Source: SFWF01 sp045638145 (lineage in GTDB: Bacteria; Bacillota; Clostridia; Oscillospirales; Acutalibacteraceae). Taken from it: a DNA stretch of 43,475 bases. The notes beneath the pieces were generated by a model, which did not search any database, was not told the DNA's origin, and saw nothing but the letters and a program-made list of their open reading frames with translations. The stretch is taken from positions 1-43,475 of the forward strand of contig JAZUAU010000008.1 of assembly GCA_045638145.1 (NCBI GenBank), read 5' to 3'. Shown here piece by piece: positions 25,993 to 34,304 of the stretch (position 1 is its first letter; each line of letters opens with the position of its first letter). The translations under genes were made by a program, and so were the position numbers.

Positions 25993-26056
25993 AGACGGTC
26001 GACAAAATACGGTATTTTTGCTCCCCTGCGGTAATCCGCTATCCGTCAGTAACAAA
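25985..26056 (-). promoter_or_regulatory. ZTP (pfl) riboswitch controlling the purine operon
   Basis: On the minus strand the leader reads GTTACTGACGG (26053-26043), a small hairpin GCGG-atta-CCGC, GGGGAGC, and finally CCGTCTGGGCA (25998-25988). ACTGACGG pairing with CCGTC, the GGGGAGC block and the terminal CTGGGCA are the hallmarks of the ZTP/ZMP-sensing pfl motif, typically found before purine and folate genes. ZTP or ZMP builds up when 10-formyl-THF is scarce. Binding should stabilise the aptamer, block the terminator at 25949-25992 and turn on purE onward, including the two folate-dependent steps purN and purH. Confidence 0.92.
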
Positions 26057-26088
26057 AACCCAAAATCCAACTAAAAATTACAGAAATA

Positions 26089-26118
26089 ATTATACTATAT
26101 TGTGATATATTAAGTCAA
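26089..26118 (-). promoter_or_regulatory. Promoter of the purine operon
   Basis: Minus strand: TTGACT (26113-26118), 18 nt, TATAAT (26089-26094). Transcription would start about 20-30 nt before the ZTP aptamer. Confidence 0.85.
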
Positions 26119-26164
26119 GTAAAATAAGCCGTTTAAAACAAGTATTTTTTATTAAGATTTCACA

Positions 26165-26196
26165 AATCATAACCTCTTTGACGAGTGGTTATGATT
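26165..26196. terminator. Hairpin downstream of the decayed gene region
   Basis: AATCATAACC (26165-26174) pairs perfectly with GGTTATGATT (26187-26196), 12-nt loop. T-richness on either side is moderate, so a terminator role is only likely. Confidence 0.45.
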
Positions 26197-26223
26197 ATTC
26201 TGATTTTTATACTTTATCTTGCC

Positions 26224-26550
26224 TTATGCAAGAACAATTACCATAACTACTATGGCGACAAGCACTATCGCACCGGCTACAACAATAACTATGATTAAAG
26301 TAAGCGACAAGTCTTCCGTTTTTTGTTTTCCTCTGCTACGCTCATTTCGTCCTCTTCAGAAAGAAGACCAAAGCCTTAAATAGCAACTACTAGTATACGG
26401 TAGTATGTAGCAATTTCATTTTCCACCTTGCCAAGGGCATAAACTATAACCCTTGCGTGTTACAAGCACAGTAATATAGGGTAAATTTTTGCCCGAACGG
26501 GGTGCAGTGGCTGCCGCAACAGTTAATGCATAAAACAATACTTGCCGCAT
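26224..26550 (-). pseudogene. Decayed or frameshifted gene ending in a membrane segment
   Basis: The region between purE and the MATE gene has no intact gene, but coding-like fragments run in order on the minus strand. ATG 26550 starts a hydrophobic stretch (MRQVLFYALTVAAATAP). Another frame reads VIVYALGKVENEIATYYR, then a TAA, then FGLLSEEDEMSVAEENKK. A shift at a run of six A joins this to TEDLSLTL and a very hydrophobic tail ending at 26224. A shorter reading is a ~40-residue single-span peptide from ATG 26345 that needs a -1 shift. I do not recognise the ancestor. Chance, sequencing error or true decay remain possible. Confidence 0.35.
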
Positions 26551-26588
26551 ATTAAGAAATTATCTTTTTATAATACTCTCCTTTTGTT

Positions 26589-27971
26589 TTATTTCAGCGC
26601 TTTAGTTTTCCAGTTACCCTTCAGATACAACATTGTCGTAAGTACTGCTCCGATGAGCCAAGATAGAAGAAGCGAAACCTGGATACACTCAAAGCTACCG
26701 TGAGGTAGGGCTTCGGTTCTTGTAAAATAAGACAGTCCGTATGCTACGGGCACACGCACAAGCACGGTTGTTATAAGAGAAATCCACATTGGTGTCATAG
26801 TATCTCCCGCACCTCTCATAATACCCGAAAGGCTTTGAGTTACAGCGACGGCGATATAGCCTACCGCCAGAATGCACATAAGATAGTAACTCATCTCAAC
26901 AAGCTCTGCCGTTTCGGTAAATACACCCATAAGAGGTTTTCCGAAAAGCAAGATTAAGCCTGTGATAGCCGTTGAGCAGCCAACAGCAAGCATAGTTCCC
27001 TGTTTTGCTCCCATACGCACTCGGTCATAAAGCCCGGCGCCGACATTTTGTCCTGCATAGGTTGTGAGTGCCGTACCAAATGAGAAATTCGGCATCATAG
27101 CAAAACCGTCTACTCGCATTATAATTATATTCGCCGCTATAAACTGCTCACCAAACTGATTTGTAAGTGACTGAACGATTATCATAGCAGACGAGAATAT
27201 CGCCTGAGTCATTCCCGAAGGAAGTCCGAGCTTTACGATAGTTTTTACATAGTATCGCTGAGGCTTCAGATACTTAAATCCAAAGTCAAAATATTCCCTC
27301 ATTTTTGCGAGTTTAATTAAGCACAGGGCAGAAGAAACAAACTGTGCTATAACCGTTGCAAGAGCAACACCTGCAACGCCAAGATCAAGAGAAGCAACAA
27401 AATAAATATCAAGAACAACATTTATAACGGTTGCTACAAGAAGATAAAGAAGAGCGGAAAAAGAGTCTCCAAGTCCCCTTATAACACCAGAAAGGATATT
27501 ATAATAAGCCATTCCCGCCATACCGACAAGCGATATGAAAAGATAATTGTAACAATCCTGCTTTATAGTCTCGGGAGTGTTTAAAACACCGAGCAGACCC
27601 CATAAAAAGGGTGCTGCTACTGCGATAAGTAAAAGACAGGCTATAAAAGTAACCGTTATACAGTTTCCAACCGTGTAGGAAAGCTTTTTGCGCTCCCCTG
27701 CTCCGAAATACTGTGCGGTCATAATACTTGCGCCTGCAGAAATACCAATAAAAAGCACAAGGAGCAGATTCAAAATAGGAGTTGCACTGCCAACAGCGGC
27801 AAGCGCATTATCGCCCTTATACCGTCCGACAACGATGCTATCCACCGTTGCGTAAAGCTGCTGCGCGATATTTCCGATTACCATCGGAAGTGTAAAAGCG
27901 ACTATGTTTTTCCAAGGAGTGCCAACCGTCATATCGGTAGGCGCAAAAAGTTTGCCGAGTTTATTTTTCAT
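26589..27971 (-). CDS. MATE family multidrug/drug-cation efflux transporter
   Basis: 460 residues with about 12 transmembrane helices in two homologous halves. The N-terminus PWKNIVAFTLPMVIGNIAQQLYATVDSIVVGR is the signature of MATE antiporters (VDSIVVGRY motif), and the second half repeats it (KTIVKLGLPSGMTQAIFSSAMIIVQ). These pumps expel cationic drugs or metabolites using Na+ or H+ gradients across the cell membrane; the substrate cannot be inferred. A promoter is proposed at 28002-28029. It is followed by the decayed region, not by an intact partner gene. Confidence 0.93.
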   Translation of the reverse strand: MKNKLGKLFAPTDMTVGTPWKNIVAFTLPMVIGNIAQQLYATVDSIVVGRYKGDNALAAVGSATPILNLLLVLFIGISAGASIMTAQYFGAGERKKLSYTVGNCITVTFIACLLLIAVAAPFLWGLLGVLNTPETIKQDCYNYLFISLVGMAGMAYYNILSGVIRGLGDSFSALLYLLVATVINVVLDIYFVASLDLGVAGVALATVIAQFVSSALCLIKLAKMREYFDFGFKYLKPQRYYVKTIVKLGLPSGMTQAIFSSAMIIVQSLTNQFGEQFIAANIIIMRVDGFAMMPNFSFGTALTTYAGQNVGAGLYDRVRMGAKQGTMLAVGCSTAITGLILLFGKPLMGVFTETAELVEMSYYLMCILAVGYIAVAVTQSLSGIMRGAGDTMTPMWISLITTVLVRVPVAYGLSYFTRTEALPHGSFECIQVSLLLSWLIGAVLTTMLYLKGNWKTKALK

Positions 27972-28001
27972 CTTAACCTCAATTTTTCTTAAATCTTTAG
28001 T

Positions 28002-28029
28002 CTTATACCATAATTATCTCTTTTCTCAA
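28002..28029 (-). promoter_or_regulatory. Promoter of the MATE gene
   Basis: Minus strand: TTGAGA (28024-28029), 16 nt, TATAAG (28002-28007). Confidence 0.55.
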
Positions 28030-28042
28030 TATACAAGGACAA

Positions 28043-28072
28043 GAAAAAACACCCAAAAACGGGTGCTTTTTT
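28043..28072 (-). terminator. Terminator of cysK
   Basis: GCACCC-gttttt-GGGTGT on the minus strand with T6 after and A-rich sequence before, just beyond the cysK stop. Confidence 0.85.
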
Positions 28073-28078
28073 GATATG

Positions 28079-29005
28079 TTATCCAAATAAAGGAGTAGAG
28101 AAATATCTTTCTGCAGTATCGGGCAATACGGTTACTACCGTTTTTCCGCGTCCGAGTTTACGGGCGATCTTGATAGCCGCCGCAACGTTTGTACCGCTCG
28201 AAATGCCGCAAAGAATCCCCTCTTTGCTTGCTAAATCTTTAGAAGTCTGCAGAGCTTCTTCGTCACGGATTATGCAGACGTCATCAATAATGCTTTGATT
28301 GAGTATTTCGGGGATGATTCCGTCACCGATACCCATTTGAATATGCGTGCCGATAGAGCCGCCCGAAAGAATTGCGGCATTCTCGGGCTCAACCGCCCAA
28401 ATCGTCATATCGGGGTTATGTGCTTTCAAAACCTCGCCTATACCCGTAATCGTGCCGCCGGTACCGATTCCGGAGCAGAAACCGTCGATTTTGCCTGCCA
28501 CCTGCTCCAAAATTTCGACAGCAGTAGCACTCCGCTGAATCTCGGGATTAGCGGGGTTTTCAAACTGCTGAGGTACGAAAACGTTGGGGTTTTCTGCCTT
28601 CATTTTAAGGGCAAGAGCAAGACATTCTTCAATACAAAGACCGATATTACCATCGTCGTGAACTAGGATTACCTCTGCACCGTACTGATTAACGAGCATT
28701 CTTCTTTCCTCGCTTACAGAATCGGGCATAATTATCTTTACTTTATATCCGCGCACGGCACCTACAAGTGACAGGCCTATTCCCTGATTACCGCTTGTGG
28801 GCTCAACGATAATACTGTTTTCGGTAAGAAGTCCTTTTTTCTCTGCATCGAGAATCATATTATAGGCAGTTCTGGTCTTTATAGAGCCGCCAACATTAAG
28901 ACCCTCGAATTTAACGAGAATCTCTGCCATATTTTCATCGACCATACGGTTAAGTCTTATAATGGGAGTGTTCCCCATCGCATCAAGAATTGTATTACAA
29001 ATCAT
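28079..29005 (-). CDS. cysK: Cysteine synthase (O-acetylserine sulfhydrylase family)
   Basis: 308 residues, a fold-type II PLP enzyme. The PLP lysine lies in NVGGSIKTRTAYNM, the substrate loop in EPTSGNQGIGLSL, the phosphate-binding loop in GIGTGGTITGIGE, and a late Ser in GISSGTNVAAA. It makes cysteine from O-acetylserine and sulfide. The loop reads SGNQG where the E. coli enzyme has SGNTG; this variant is common in Firmicutes as far as I recall, so it need not change the substrate. It has its own promoter (29038-29066) and terminator, and is monocistronic. Confidence 0.93.
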   Translation of the reverse strand: MICNTILDAMGNTPIIRLNRMVDENMAEILVKFEGLNVGGSIKTRTAYNMILDAEKKGLLTENSIIVEPTSGNQGIGLSLVGAVRGYKVKIIMPDSVSEERRMLVNQYGAEVILVHDDGNIGLCIEECLALALKMKAENPNVFVPQQFENPANPEIQRSATAVEILEQVAGKIDGFCSGIGTGGTITGIGEVLKAHNPDMTIWAVEPENAAILSGGSIGTHIQMGIGDGIIPEILNQSIIDDVCIIRDEEALQTSKDLASKEGILCGISSGTNVAAAIKIARKLGRGKTVVTVLPDTAERYFSTPLFG

Positions 29006-29037
29006 AGAAAAAGCCTTTCTATTTACAAATTAAGGAG

Positions 29038-29066
29038 ATTATACCACACGAGAAAGGACTTTGCAA
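29038..29066 (-). promoter_or_regulatory. Promoter of cysK
   Basis: Minus strand: TTGCAA (29061-29066), 17 nt, TATAAT (29038-29043). Confidence 0.8.
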
Positions 29067-29067
29067 T

Positions 29068-30093
29068 CTAAAATAATTCATTATGAATAATATTTATCGC
29101 CTCGTCCATCACCGTCTGGGCTTCGGGCGTTATATTAATTGAATTCGTAAGTATAACGACAACATAAGGATTGCCATCCTTCCATATTATGCCGGCATCA
29201 CTCATTGCGTGCCAACCGCCGCCACCATTAAAGCCCTGTTTATGGGAATACCCTACGTCGGTGAGCGCTTTAGAGGCAAAGTTATCCTTTGTGCCTGTGC
29301 AGGTTGAATAAAGGAACTCGGAATGCTCGGCATCCGAAATAAAGTAGCGATAAAGCTCACGCCACATAACAGCATGCTCAGACGCCTTTGCGCGAAGAGC
29401 CCAAACGGTAGGTTTTATTTGAAGAGATTGGCATCCGTATCCACTCACCCACTCGTTATATCCATCGCGGCCAAAATAATCAACCTGCATATTGTAGCCG
29501 ACATTATCGGATATAGACATACTTTTATTTATGATTGTACGCATATCAAACATAGTGCCGACAGGGCTATACTGCATATCGCCTGTTCCTGTTTCATAAT
29601 GCTTTTTCTCATATTTCATCTCAGTATCAAGCGAGCCGTTTCCCTTATCCATTTCGATACAATTATAAAGAGAATAAAAAGCCTTTACGGTACAAGCGGG
29701 GAAAAACTCGGCATCAGCATTAAAGCTGACCGCTTTTTTGTTATCGAGAGTGTAAGCCACGAGAGCTACCTCTCTTGAATAGCCTTTCAGTACCGTTTCA
29801 AGTCTCTTTGCGGCATCCTCATATTTGGAATCTGAAAGCTCACCGAGCATAGAAATCTCCTTGCCGCTCGATATCTGTGATAATAAATCGCCGTACTCAT
29901 CACTTTCCTCAACTATCGGCAGACCAAAGCTGTTAGTCTTGGGCTTTTCGGGAGGAAGTTCTGCCGATGAGGTTTCTGATATGATATCGCTATTTGAAGA
30001 TAATGTTTCGGTACCGCTATTTTGAACACAGCCCGAAAGCAGAATTACCGCCAAAGCAAAGCAGATTAGCTGAAATACAATTCTATTTTTCAT
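29068..30093 (-). CDS. Lipoprotein with class A beta-lactamase-like fold, Cys in place of catalytic Ser
   Basis: 341 residues. The signal sequence ends in lipobox LLSGC, so it should be a membrane-anchored extracytoplasmic lipoprotein. A Ser-rich linker leads to a beta-lactamase-like domain. The SxxK motif reads CTVK (in FFPACTVKAFYSLYN), SDN is present (MSISDNVGYN), and the KTG motif appears as KQG (SHKQGFNGGGG). The nucleophile position is thus Cys, so ordinary serine beta-lactamase or DD-peptidase activity is doubtful; it may be a thiol hydrolase or a binding protein. The gene overlaps the upstream DUF3267 gene by 11 nt, so they are co-transcribed. Confidence 0.8.
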   Translation of the reverse strand: MKNRIVFQLICFALAVILLSGCVQNSGTETLSSNSDIISETSSAELPPEKPKTNSFGLPIVEESDEYGDLLSQISSGKEISMLGELSDSKYEDAAKRLETVLKGYSREVALVAYTLDNKKAVSFNADAEFFPACTVKAFYSLYNCIEMDKGNGSLDTEMKYEKKHYETGTGDMQYSPVGTMFDMRTIINKSMSISDNVGYNMQVDYFGRDGYNEWVSGYGCQSLQIKPTVWALRAKASEHAVMWRELYRYFISDAEHSEFLYSTCTGTKDNFASKALTDVGYSHKQGFNGGGGWHAMSDAGIIWKDGNPYVVVILTNSINITPEAQTVMDEAINIIHNELF

Positions 30094-30682
30094 TATTTTC
30101 TTCCTTTTCAGCCGAATATACTACCATCCCAACGCCGTGGTCGTGCACAAGGATATCCTTCGGCATTTTTGAAAATTTAATAGTTACAAAAAGGTCTCCT
30201 GCCGCACCCGAAATATTCATAATCTGGATGAAGTATACAACCCAAAACCACTCATCCGACACAAAAAAGCATGCAATGGAAAGTACTATACCCCAAACTA
30301 CTATCGGCGCGAGCGCAATAGTGAAATAGCTCTTTTTATCATAATAATCATCGCTTCCGGCATAGGCGTAAAGACCTGTGAAGCCGTATTTGACCTTTTT
30401 TGTTCCGAATATCTTCATAGTGATACCGTGAACCAGTTCATGGAGAATCATATAGACTACCTCGGCAATAAGCAAAACCATGAACCGAGCAGCATACACA
30501 CCCAGCCCATTCGACATATCAAACAACGAAGTTATCGGAATTATAAAATGAACGGGAACTATAAAAACTACGGCGATGATAACGGCAATAACATTTACAA
30601 GCAATGACATTTTCTTATTCTTTTGCAGATCTATGGAATATATTTCGGTATAATTTTCGGGTAAACTATGAATTGTAGCCAT
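30083..30682 (-). CDS. DUF3267 membrane protein with HExxH zinc-protease-like motif
   Basis: 199 residues with about four hydrophobic segments. The second segment contains HELVHGITMKIFG, a zinc-binding HExxH motif placed in a membrane helix as in the DUF3267 family of putative metalloproteases (distantly like site-2 proteases). The start ATG 30682 is preferred over GTG 30691 because ggagta is then at usable distance. A clear promoter lies upstream (30714-30742). Peptidase activity is unproven. The neighbouring lipoprotein overlaps its 3' end, so they probably act at the envelope in one pathway (inference). Confidence 0.75.
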   Translation of the reverse strand: MATIHSLPENYTEIYSIDLQKNKKMSLLVNVIAVIIAVVFIVPVHFIIPITSLFDMSNGLGVYAARFMVLLIAEVVYMILHELVHGITMKIFGTKKVKYGFTGLYAYAGSDDYYDKKSYFTIALAPIVVWGIVLSIACFFVSDEWFWVVYFIQIMNISGAAGDLFVTIKFSKMPKDILVHDHGVGMVVYSAEKEENNEK

Positions 30683-30713
30683 AATTATCACTACTCCATT
30701 CTATATCATTACG

Positions 30714-30742
30714 ATTATACCAAACTATATCTCATTTTACAA
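30714..30742 (-). promoter_or_regulatory. Promoter of the DUF3267-lipoprotein pair
   Basis: Minus strand: TTGTAA (30737-30742), 17 nt, TATAAT (30714-30719). Confidence 0.75.
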
Positions 30743-30792
30743 GACGCGGTTTTTATGTTTAAAATAACTTCCCTCTAAGCAGGTGGTTTTTG

Positions 30793-30838
30793 CTATAAAA
30801 CATAAGAGCCGCTTCCAAGCGGCTCTTATGTTTTATAG
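30793..30838 (-). terminator. Terminator of the 2-oxoacid dehydrogenase operon
   Basis: A perfect 22-bp stem with a cc loop (30793-30814 and 30817-30838). It includes the last codons of the nagB remnant. Confidence 0.85.
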
Positions 30839-31191
30839 AACGGATATGCAGTCTCGTCGTAAACGAGTGTTACGTCGGGATGGAACTGGAGAATATAAGG
30901 ATCAACGGAACCTCAGAAGGTTTTCTTGAGAATATCTCTCCTGTCAGCACCGGTAACTACCGTCACAGTTTTCTTTGTAGCCATAACGGTACCGATACCC
31001 ATGGTAAATGTGGCCTTCCAAACCTCGTCTGCAGAGTTGAAAAAACGCTTGTTAGCGTCGATTGTCATTTCAGTAAGTACAACTCTGTGCGTCATTGTGG
31101 GGAAATGGTCCTCAGGCTCATAAAATTCAATGTGACCACCGCGACCGATACCAAGAAGCTTAAGGTCTACATACTCTAACACTTTTTGACA
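30826..31191 (-). pseudogene. nagB: Remnant of glucosamine-6-phosphate deaminase (nagB)
   Basis: The reading frame directly after the metallo-beta-lactamase-fold gene continues, without a start, into a clear C-terminal half of NagB: YVDLKLLGIGRGGHIEFYEP, RVVLTEMTIDANKRFF, KATFTMGIGTVMATKK, then an in-frame TGA, then GSVDPYILQFHPDVTLVYDE to a final TAA. NagB turns glucosamine-6-phosphate into fructose-6-phosphate. The first ~120 residues are missing, the catalytic Asp of the GxDGHIxFNEP motif is Gly, and the TGA breaks the chain; TGA is used as a normal stop elsewhere (trpS). Non-functional in its present form. It shares frame and transcript with the upstream gene. Confidence 0.85.
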
Positions 31192-31812
31192 CTAATATAA
31201 AGTCACAGTATCGCCAATTTTAGTAAAAAACAGTATGTTTTCTTCTTTTGTCGTGTTTCTAACCGCTTCCCAAATGCCAAATGGGTCGTGTTTAGGGTCG
31301 GGCATATGCACGGCAAGAATGTTATTTGCGCCAAATTTTTTAAGTTTTCTAAAGGTCGCCTCAGTATTTAGATAAGCGAAGGGAACGATAATCAAATCGG
31401 GTGATGAATAATCGTCAAGCCTTGAAAGCTCGATAGGACTTGCATCCCCCATAAAGACTATGCGGCGACTACCCTCAATTATGAAACTAAAATGCGGGAC
31501 ATCACTTTTTCCGAGGTGGCAAGTTTCTAGTGCGGTTAGCTTCACGGTTTCTACCTCTAAACGAGAGCACTCAGACCCTAAAACGGGTCTGAGTGTCACG
31601 ATTTTGTATAGGTTAGCATAGTTTTCATCATAATGGTCACTATGCTGATGAGTGAAGCCCACAGCATCGGGAAGGTTTTTGATAAGCTCCTCTTTTATAT
31701 CGTCGGGAGTACCGAGGTAATGATCGGTGGCTTCGCATACTCCGTCAAGAAGAATGCGAAGACCGTCCATTTCAATCAGTACGCCTGCGTTTGCTGTAAG
31801 CCTAATATTCAT
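31192..31812 (-). CDS. Metallo-beta-lactamase-fold hydrolase (UlaG/UPF0173-like)
   Basis: 206 residues. The metal motif is THQHSDHYDENY (HxHxDH), with ETCHLGKSDVPHF supplying a further His, GDASP an Asp and NILAVHMPDP a late His. The N-terminus MNIRLTANAGVLIEMDGLRILLDGV is like the UlaG/UPF0173 branch, which acts on small metabolites or lactones; the substrate here is unknown. ATG 31812 overlaps the E1 stop (taatg), so it is translationally coupled to the dehydrogenase genes. The longer reading back to 31857 runs inside E1 and is not used. After its TAG stop the same frame continues into the nagB remnant. Confidence 0.85.
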   Translation of the reverse strand: MNIRLTANAGVLIEMDGLRILLDGVCEATDHYLGTPDDIKEELIKNLPDAVGFTHQHSDHYDENYANLYKIVTLRPVLGSECSRLEVETVKLTALETCHLGKSDVPHFSFIIEGSRRIVFMGDASPIELSRLDDYSSPDLIIVPFAYLNTEATFRKLKKFGANNILAVHMPDPKHDPFGIWEAVRNTTKEENILFFTKIGDTVTLY

Positions 31813-34277
31813 TATACGCCCTGCTTCGCGCGACGAAGAGCCTCTGCCTCGGTGCAACCGTTTTCTACAACATGACCACTGAGGGGAACAATCTTCTCGT
31901 GGATAGCGTCGATAATCCAGCTAGCCTGCGGGAAGAAGAACTCGTCAAACTCGAAGGGAGGTGTAATCCAGTTGCGAGCGCCAACAACTACCGGAGGTGC
32001 ATCGAGGTCGTCGAAGCAAAGCTCGGTGATGTTCTTAGCAACGTCGTTAAGGAAGGAACCTCTTGCACAAGCGTCAGAAACGAGAACCACTCTGCCAGTC
32101 TTCTTAACAGACTCGATAATCTTGGTGTAGTCAAGCGGAACGAGAGAGTGGATGTTTATGATATCTGCTTCCATTCCATACTTTTCAGAAAGGGTCTTAG
32201 CGGCGTCAACAGCACGGTAAAGTGCAGCACCGATGGTAAGGATTGTTACGTCCTTACCGTCGCGAACCTTATTGGTATCGCCAAATTCAATCTCATAACG
32301 CTCTGTAGGTACTCCGCCCTCGTGGAACTGCTCACCTACGTCGTAAATTCTCTGACTCTCGAAGAAGACAACGGGGTCTGTACCCTTAAGAGCGGATTCC
32401 ATAAGTCCCTTAGCCTCCCAAGGTGTCGCGCGCAAGCAAACCTTAAGTCCGGGGATATGGGCACAGAGTGCGGTCCAGTCCTGAGAGTGCTGTGCACCAT
32501 ACTTAGCACCAACAGATACACGGAGAACTACGGGCATTTTAAGAATGCCAGCAGACATAGACTGCCACTTGGACATCTGGTTGAAGATTTCGTCACCTGC
32601 ACAGCCGATAAAGTCAGCATACATAAGCTCCACAAGAGCGCGACCTCCAGATACAGCGTAACCAACTGCAGTACCGACGATAGCCGCCTCGGCAATGGGA
32701 GAGTTGAAGAGACGACAGTGCGGGAAGGCATCCATCATTCCGCGGTAAACTGCAAATGCGCCGCCCCAGTCACGAACATCCTCACCATAAGCGATAAGGG
32801 TCGGATCTTCATAGAAACGGTCATAAATAACCTCAGAAAGAGCATCGCGGAGGTTGAAGAGCTTCATCTTAGAAACAGGCTTACCGTTAACAATAGGAGT
32901 TCTCTCCTTCTCCTTGAGTTTCTTGTAAGCGGGCACTTCCTCTTTGGGCATATTAACCTCGGGCTCACGGTCATCAAGCTTATCAATCTTCATATCAGAG
33001 AACATCATGCGCTCAACAACAGCAGGGTCTGCCTTGAAATCAACGTAGGGGCTGATTGCGGGGTCAGAAGCAGCCTTGCAAATCATAGTCATACGCTGGG
33101 CGGTACCTGCAAGGATTTCCTCAAGCTTAGAATCAGCTACTACGCCTGCATCAACAAGTCCCTTGCGGTATGTGATGATCGGATCATATTCCTTCCAAGC
33201 ATCCATCTCTTCCTTAGTGCGGTATGCGTTCTGGTCAGAGGTAGAGTGACCGGAGAATCTGTAAGTAAGAGTATCAAGAAGAACGGGGCCTTCTCCCTTG
33301 CGGAGGATTTCGAGCTTTCTTTCCATAGCATCAATAACTGCAAGAGGATTGAAGCCATCGATTCTTTCAGCATGGAACTGAGTGGGGCTGATACCCGATC
33401 CGATACGCGCAAGCATATCGTAACCCATGGTTTCGCCTCTGGTCTGGTCGCCCATACCGTATGAGTTGTTGAATACGTTGTAAAGGATGGGCATACCACC
33501 GTTGTGGCTCTCCCAAAGGGTGTGGAACTGATCCATGGCGGCAAAGTTCATTGCCTCCCAAACGGGACCGCGAGCCATAGAGCCGTCGCCCGAGTTGCAA
33601 ACAACGATACCCTGCTTGTTGTTAATCTTCTTGAAGAGTGCTGCACCAGTAGAGATAGCGGCAGAACCACCAACGATAGCGTTGTTGGGATAAATACCGA
33701 AGGGAAGGAAGAATGCGTGCATAGAGCCGCCCATACCCTTGTGGAAACCGGTCTCACGAGCAAAAATCTCGGAAAGGGTGCCGTAAAGGATGAAACGGAT
33801 AGCAAGTTCCTTAGCGTTGTCGCAAGGACCAAGCTTTTCGGTAGCTCTGAGTGCAGAACCTCCGAGGAAGCCCTCCATTATCTCCATAAGCTGCTGCTCT
33901 GATAGCTTCTCGATGCAGGAAAGAGCCTTTGCAAGGATTTCGGAATGGCTTCTATGAGAACCGAAGGTAAAGTCGTTCTGGTCAAGTAAATAAGCCTGAC
34001 CTACGCAAGCGGCTTCCTGACCGATAGAAAGATGGGCAGGACCAGGATATGTAGTTTCGATTCCGTTATACAGTCCCTGAGTCTTAATCTGGTTGAGCAT
34101 AGACTCAAACTCACGAAGAACGGTGATGTCGCGATAGATACGAACAAGGTTATCGTCGCCGATATGCTTTCTCTCGTCCTTTATCGACTTGTTGTAGACA
34201 TTAACGGGAATGTCTTCAAAGGTGATTTTTCCTGCAGCACGGGTTTCAACAGGATCAACAAATAAACTCTTAGGCAT
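31812..34277 (-). CDS. 2-oxoacid dehydrogenase E1, fused alpha and beta subunits
   Basis: 821 residues: an E1-alpha part (about 1-440) joined by a Lys/Pro/Glu-rich linker to an E1-beta part (about 475-821). In the alpha part, PGPAHLSIGQEA, GSHRSHSE, KGMGGSMH and the thiamine-diphosphate motif GDGSMARG...NNSYGMGDQTRG are visible. In the beta part, IAYGEDVRDWGGAF, LFNSPIAEAAIVGTAVGYA, GAKYGAQHSQDWTA and VVLVSDACARGSFLNDV are clear. It decarboxylates a 2-oxoacid and acylates the lipoyl arm of E2. Pyruvate, acetoin and branched-chain oxoacids are all possible; sequence alone does not decide. Aaaggagatatt precedes the start. It is the third gene of the operon. Confidence 0.9.
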   Translation of the reverse strand: MPKSLFVDPVETRAAGKITFEDIPVNVYNKSIKDERKHIGDDNLVRIYRDITVLREFESMLNQIKTQGLYNGIETTYPGPAHLSIGQEAACVGQAYLLDQNDFTFGSHRSHSEILAKALSCIEKLSEQQLMEIMEGFLGGSALRATEKLGPCDNAKELAIRFILYGTLSEIFARETGFHKGMGGSMHAFFLPFGIYPNNAIVGGSAAISTGAALFKKINNKQGIVVCNSGDGSMARGPVWEAMNFAAMDQFHTLWESHNGGMPILYNVFNNSYGMGDQTRGETMGYDMLARIGSGISPTQFHAERIDGFNPLAVIDAMERKLEILRKGEGPVLLDTLTYRFSGHSTSDQNAYRTKEEMDAWKEYDPIITYRKGLVDAGVVADSKLEEILAGTAQRMTMICKAASDPAISPYVDFKADPAVVERMMFSDMKIDKLDDREPEVNMPKEEVPAYKKLKEKERTPIVNGKPVSKMKLFNLRDALSEVIYDRFYEDPTLIAYGEDVRDWGGAFAVYRGMMDAFPHCRLFNSPIAEAAIVGTAVGYAVSGGRALVELMYADFIGCAGDEIFNQMSKWQSMSAGILKMPVVLRVSVGAKYGAQHSQDWTALCAHIPGLKVCLRATPWEAKGLMESALKGTDPVVFFESQRIYDVGEQFHEGGVPTERYEIEFGDTNKVRDGKDVTILTIGAALYRAVDAAKTLSEKYGMEADIINIHSLVPLDYTKIIESVKKTGRVVLVSDACARGSFLNDVAKNITELCFDDLDAPPVVVGARNWITPPFEFDEFFFPQASWIIDAIHEKIVPLSGHVVENGCTEAEALRRAKQGV

Positions 34278-34304
34278 AATAATATCTCCTTTGCTTTATT
34301 GCAA

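Noticed and set aside
25985..26056. A guanine/adenine purine riboswitch before purE
   Set aside because: The hallmark three-way-junction loops of the purine aptamer are missing, whereas the ACTGACGG, GGGGAGC and CTGGGCA blocks fit the ZTP aptamer.
30826..31191. TGA read as tryptophan in the nagB remnant
   Set aside because: TGA is a normal stop at trpS and the XRE gene at 38894. The NagB fragment also lacks its N-terminal third and a catalytic Asp, so decay explains it better.
31872..33464. A 530-codon open frame on the plus strand
   Set aside because: It lies wholly antisense to the fused E1 gene, whose motifs are unmistakable. The long frame is a by-product of biased codon use; its translation has no recognisable motif.
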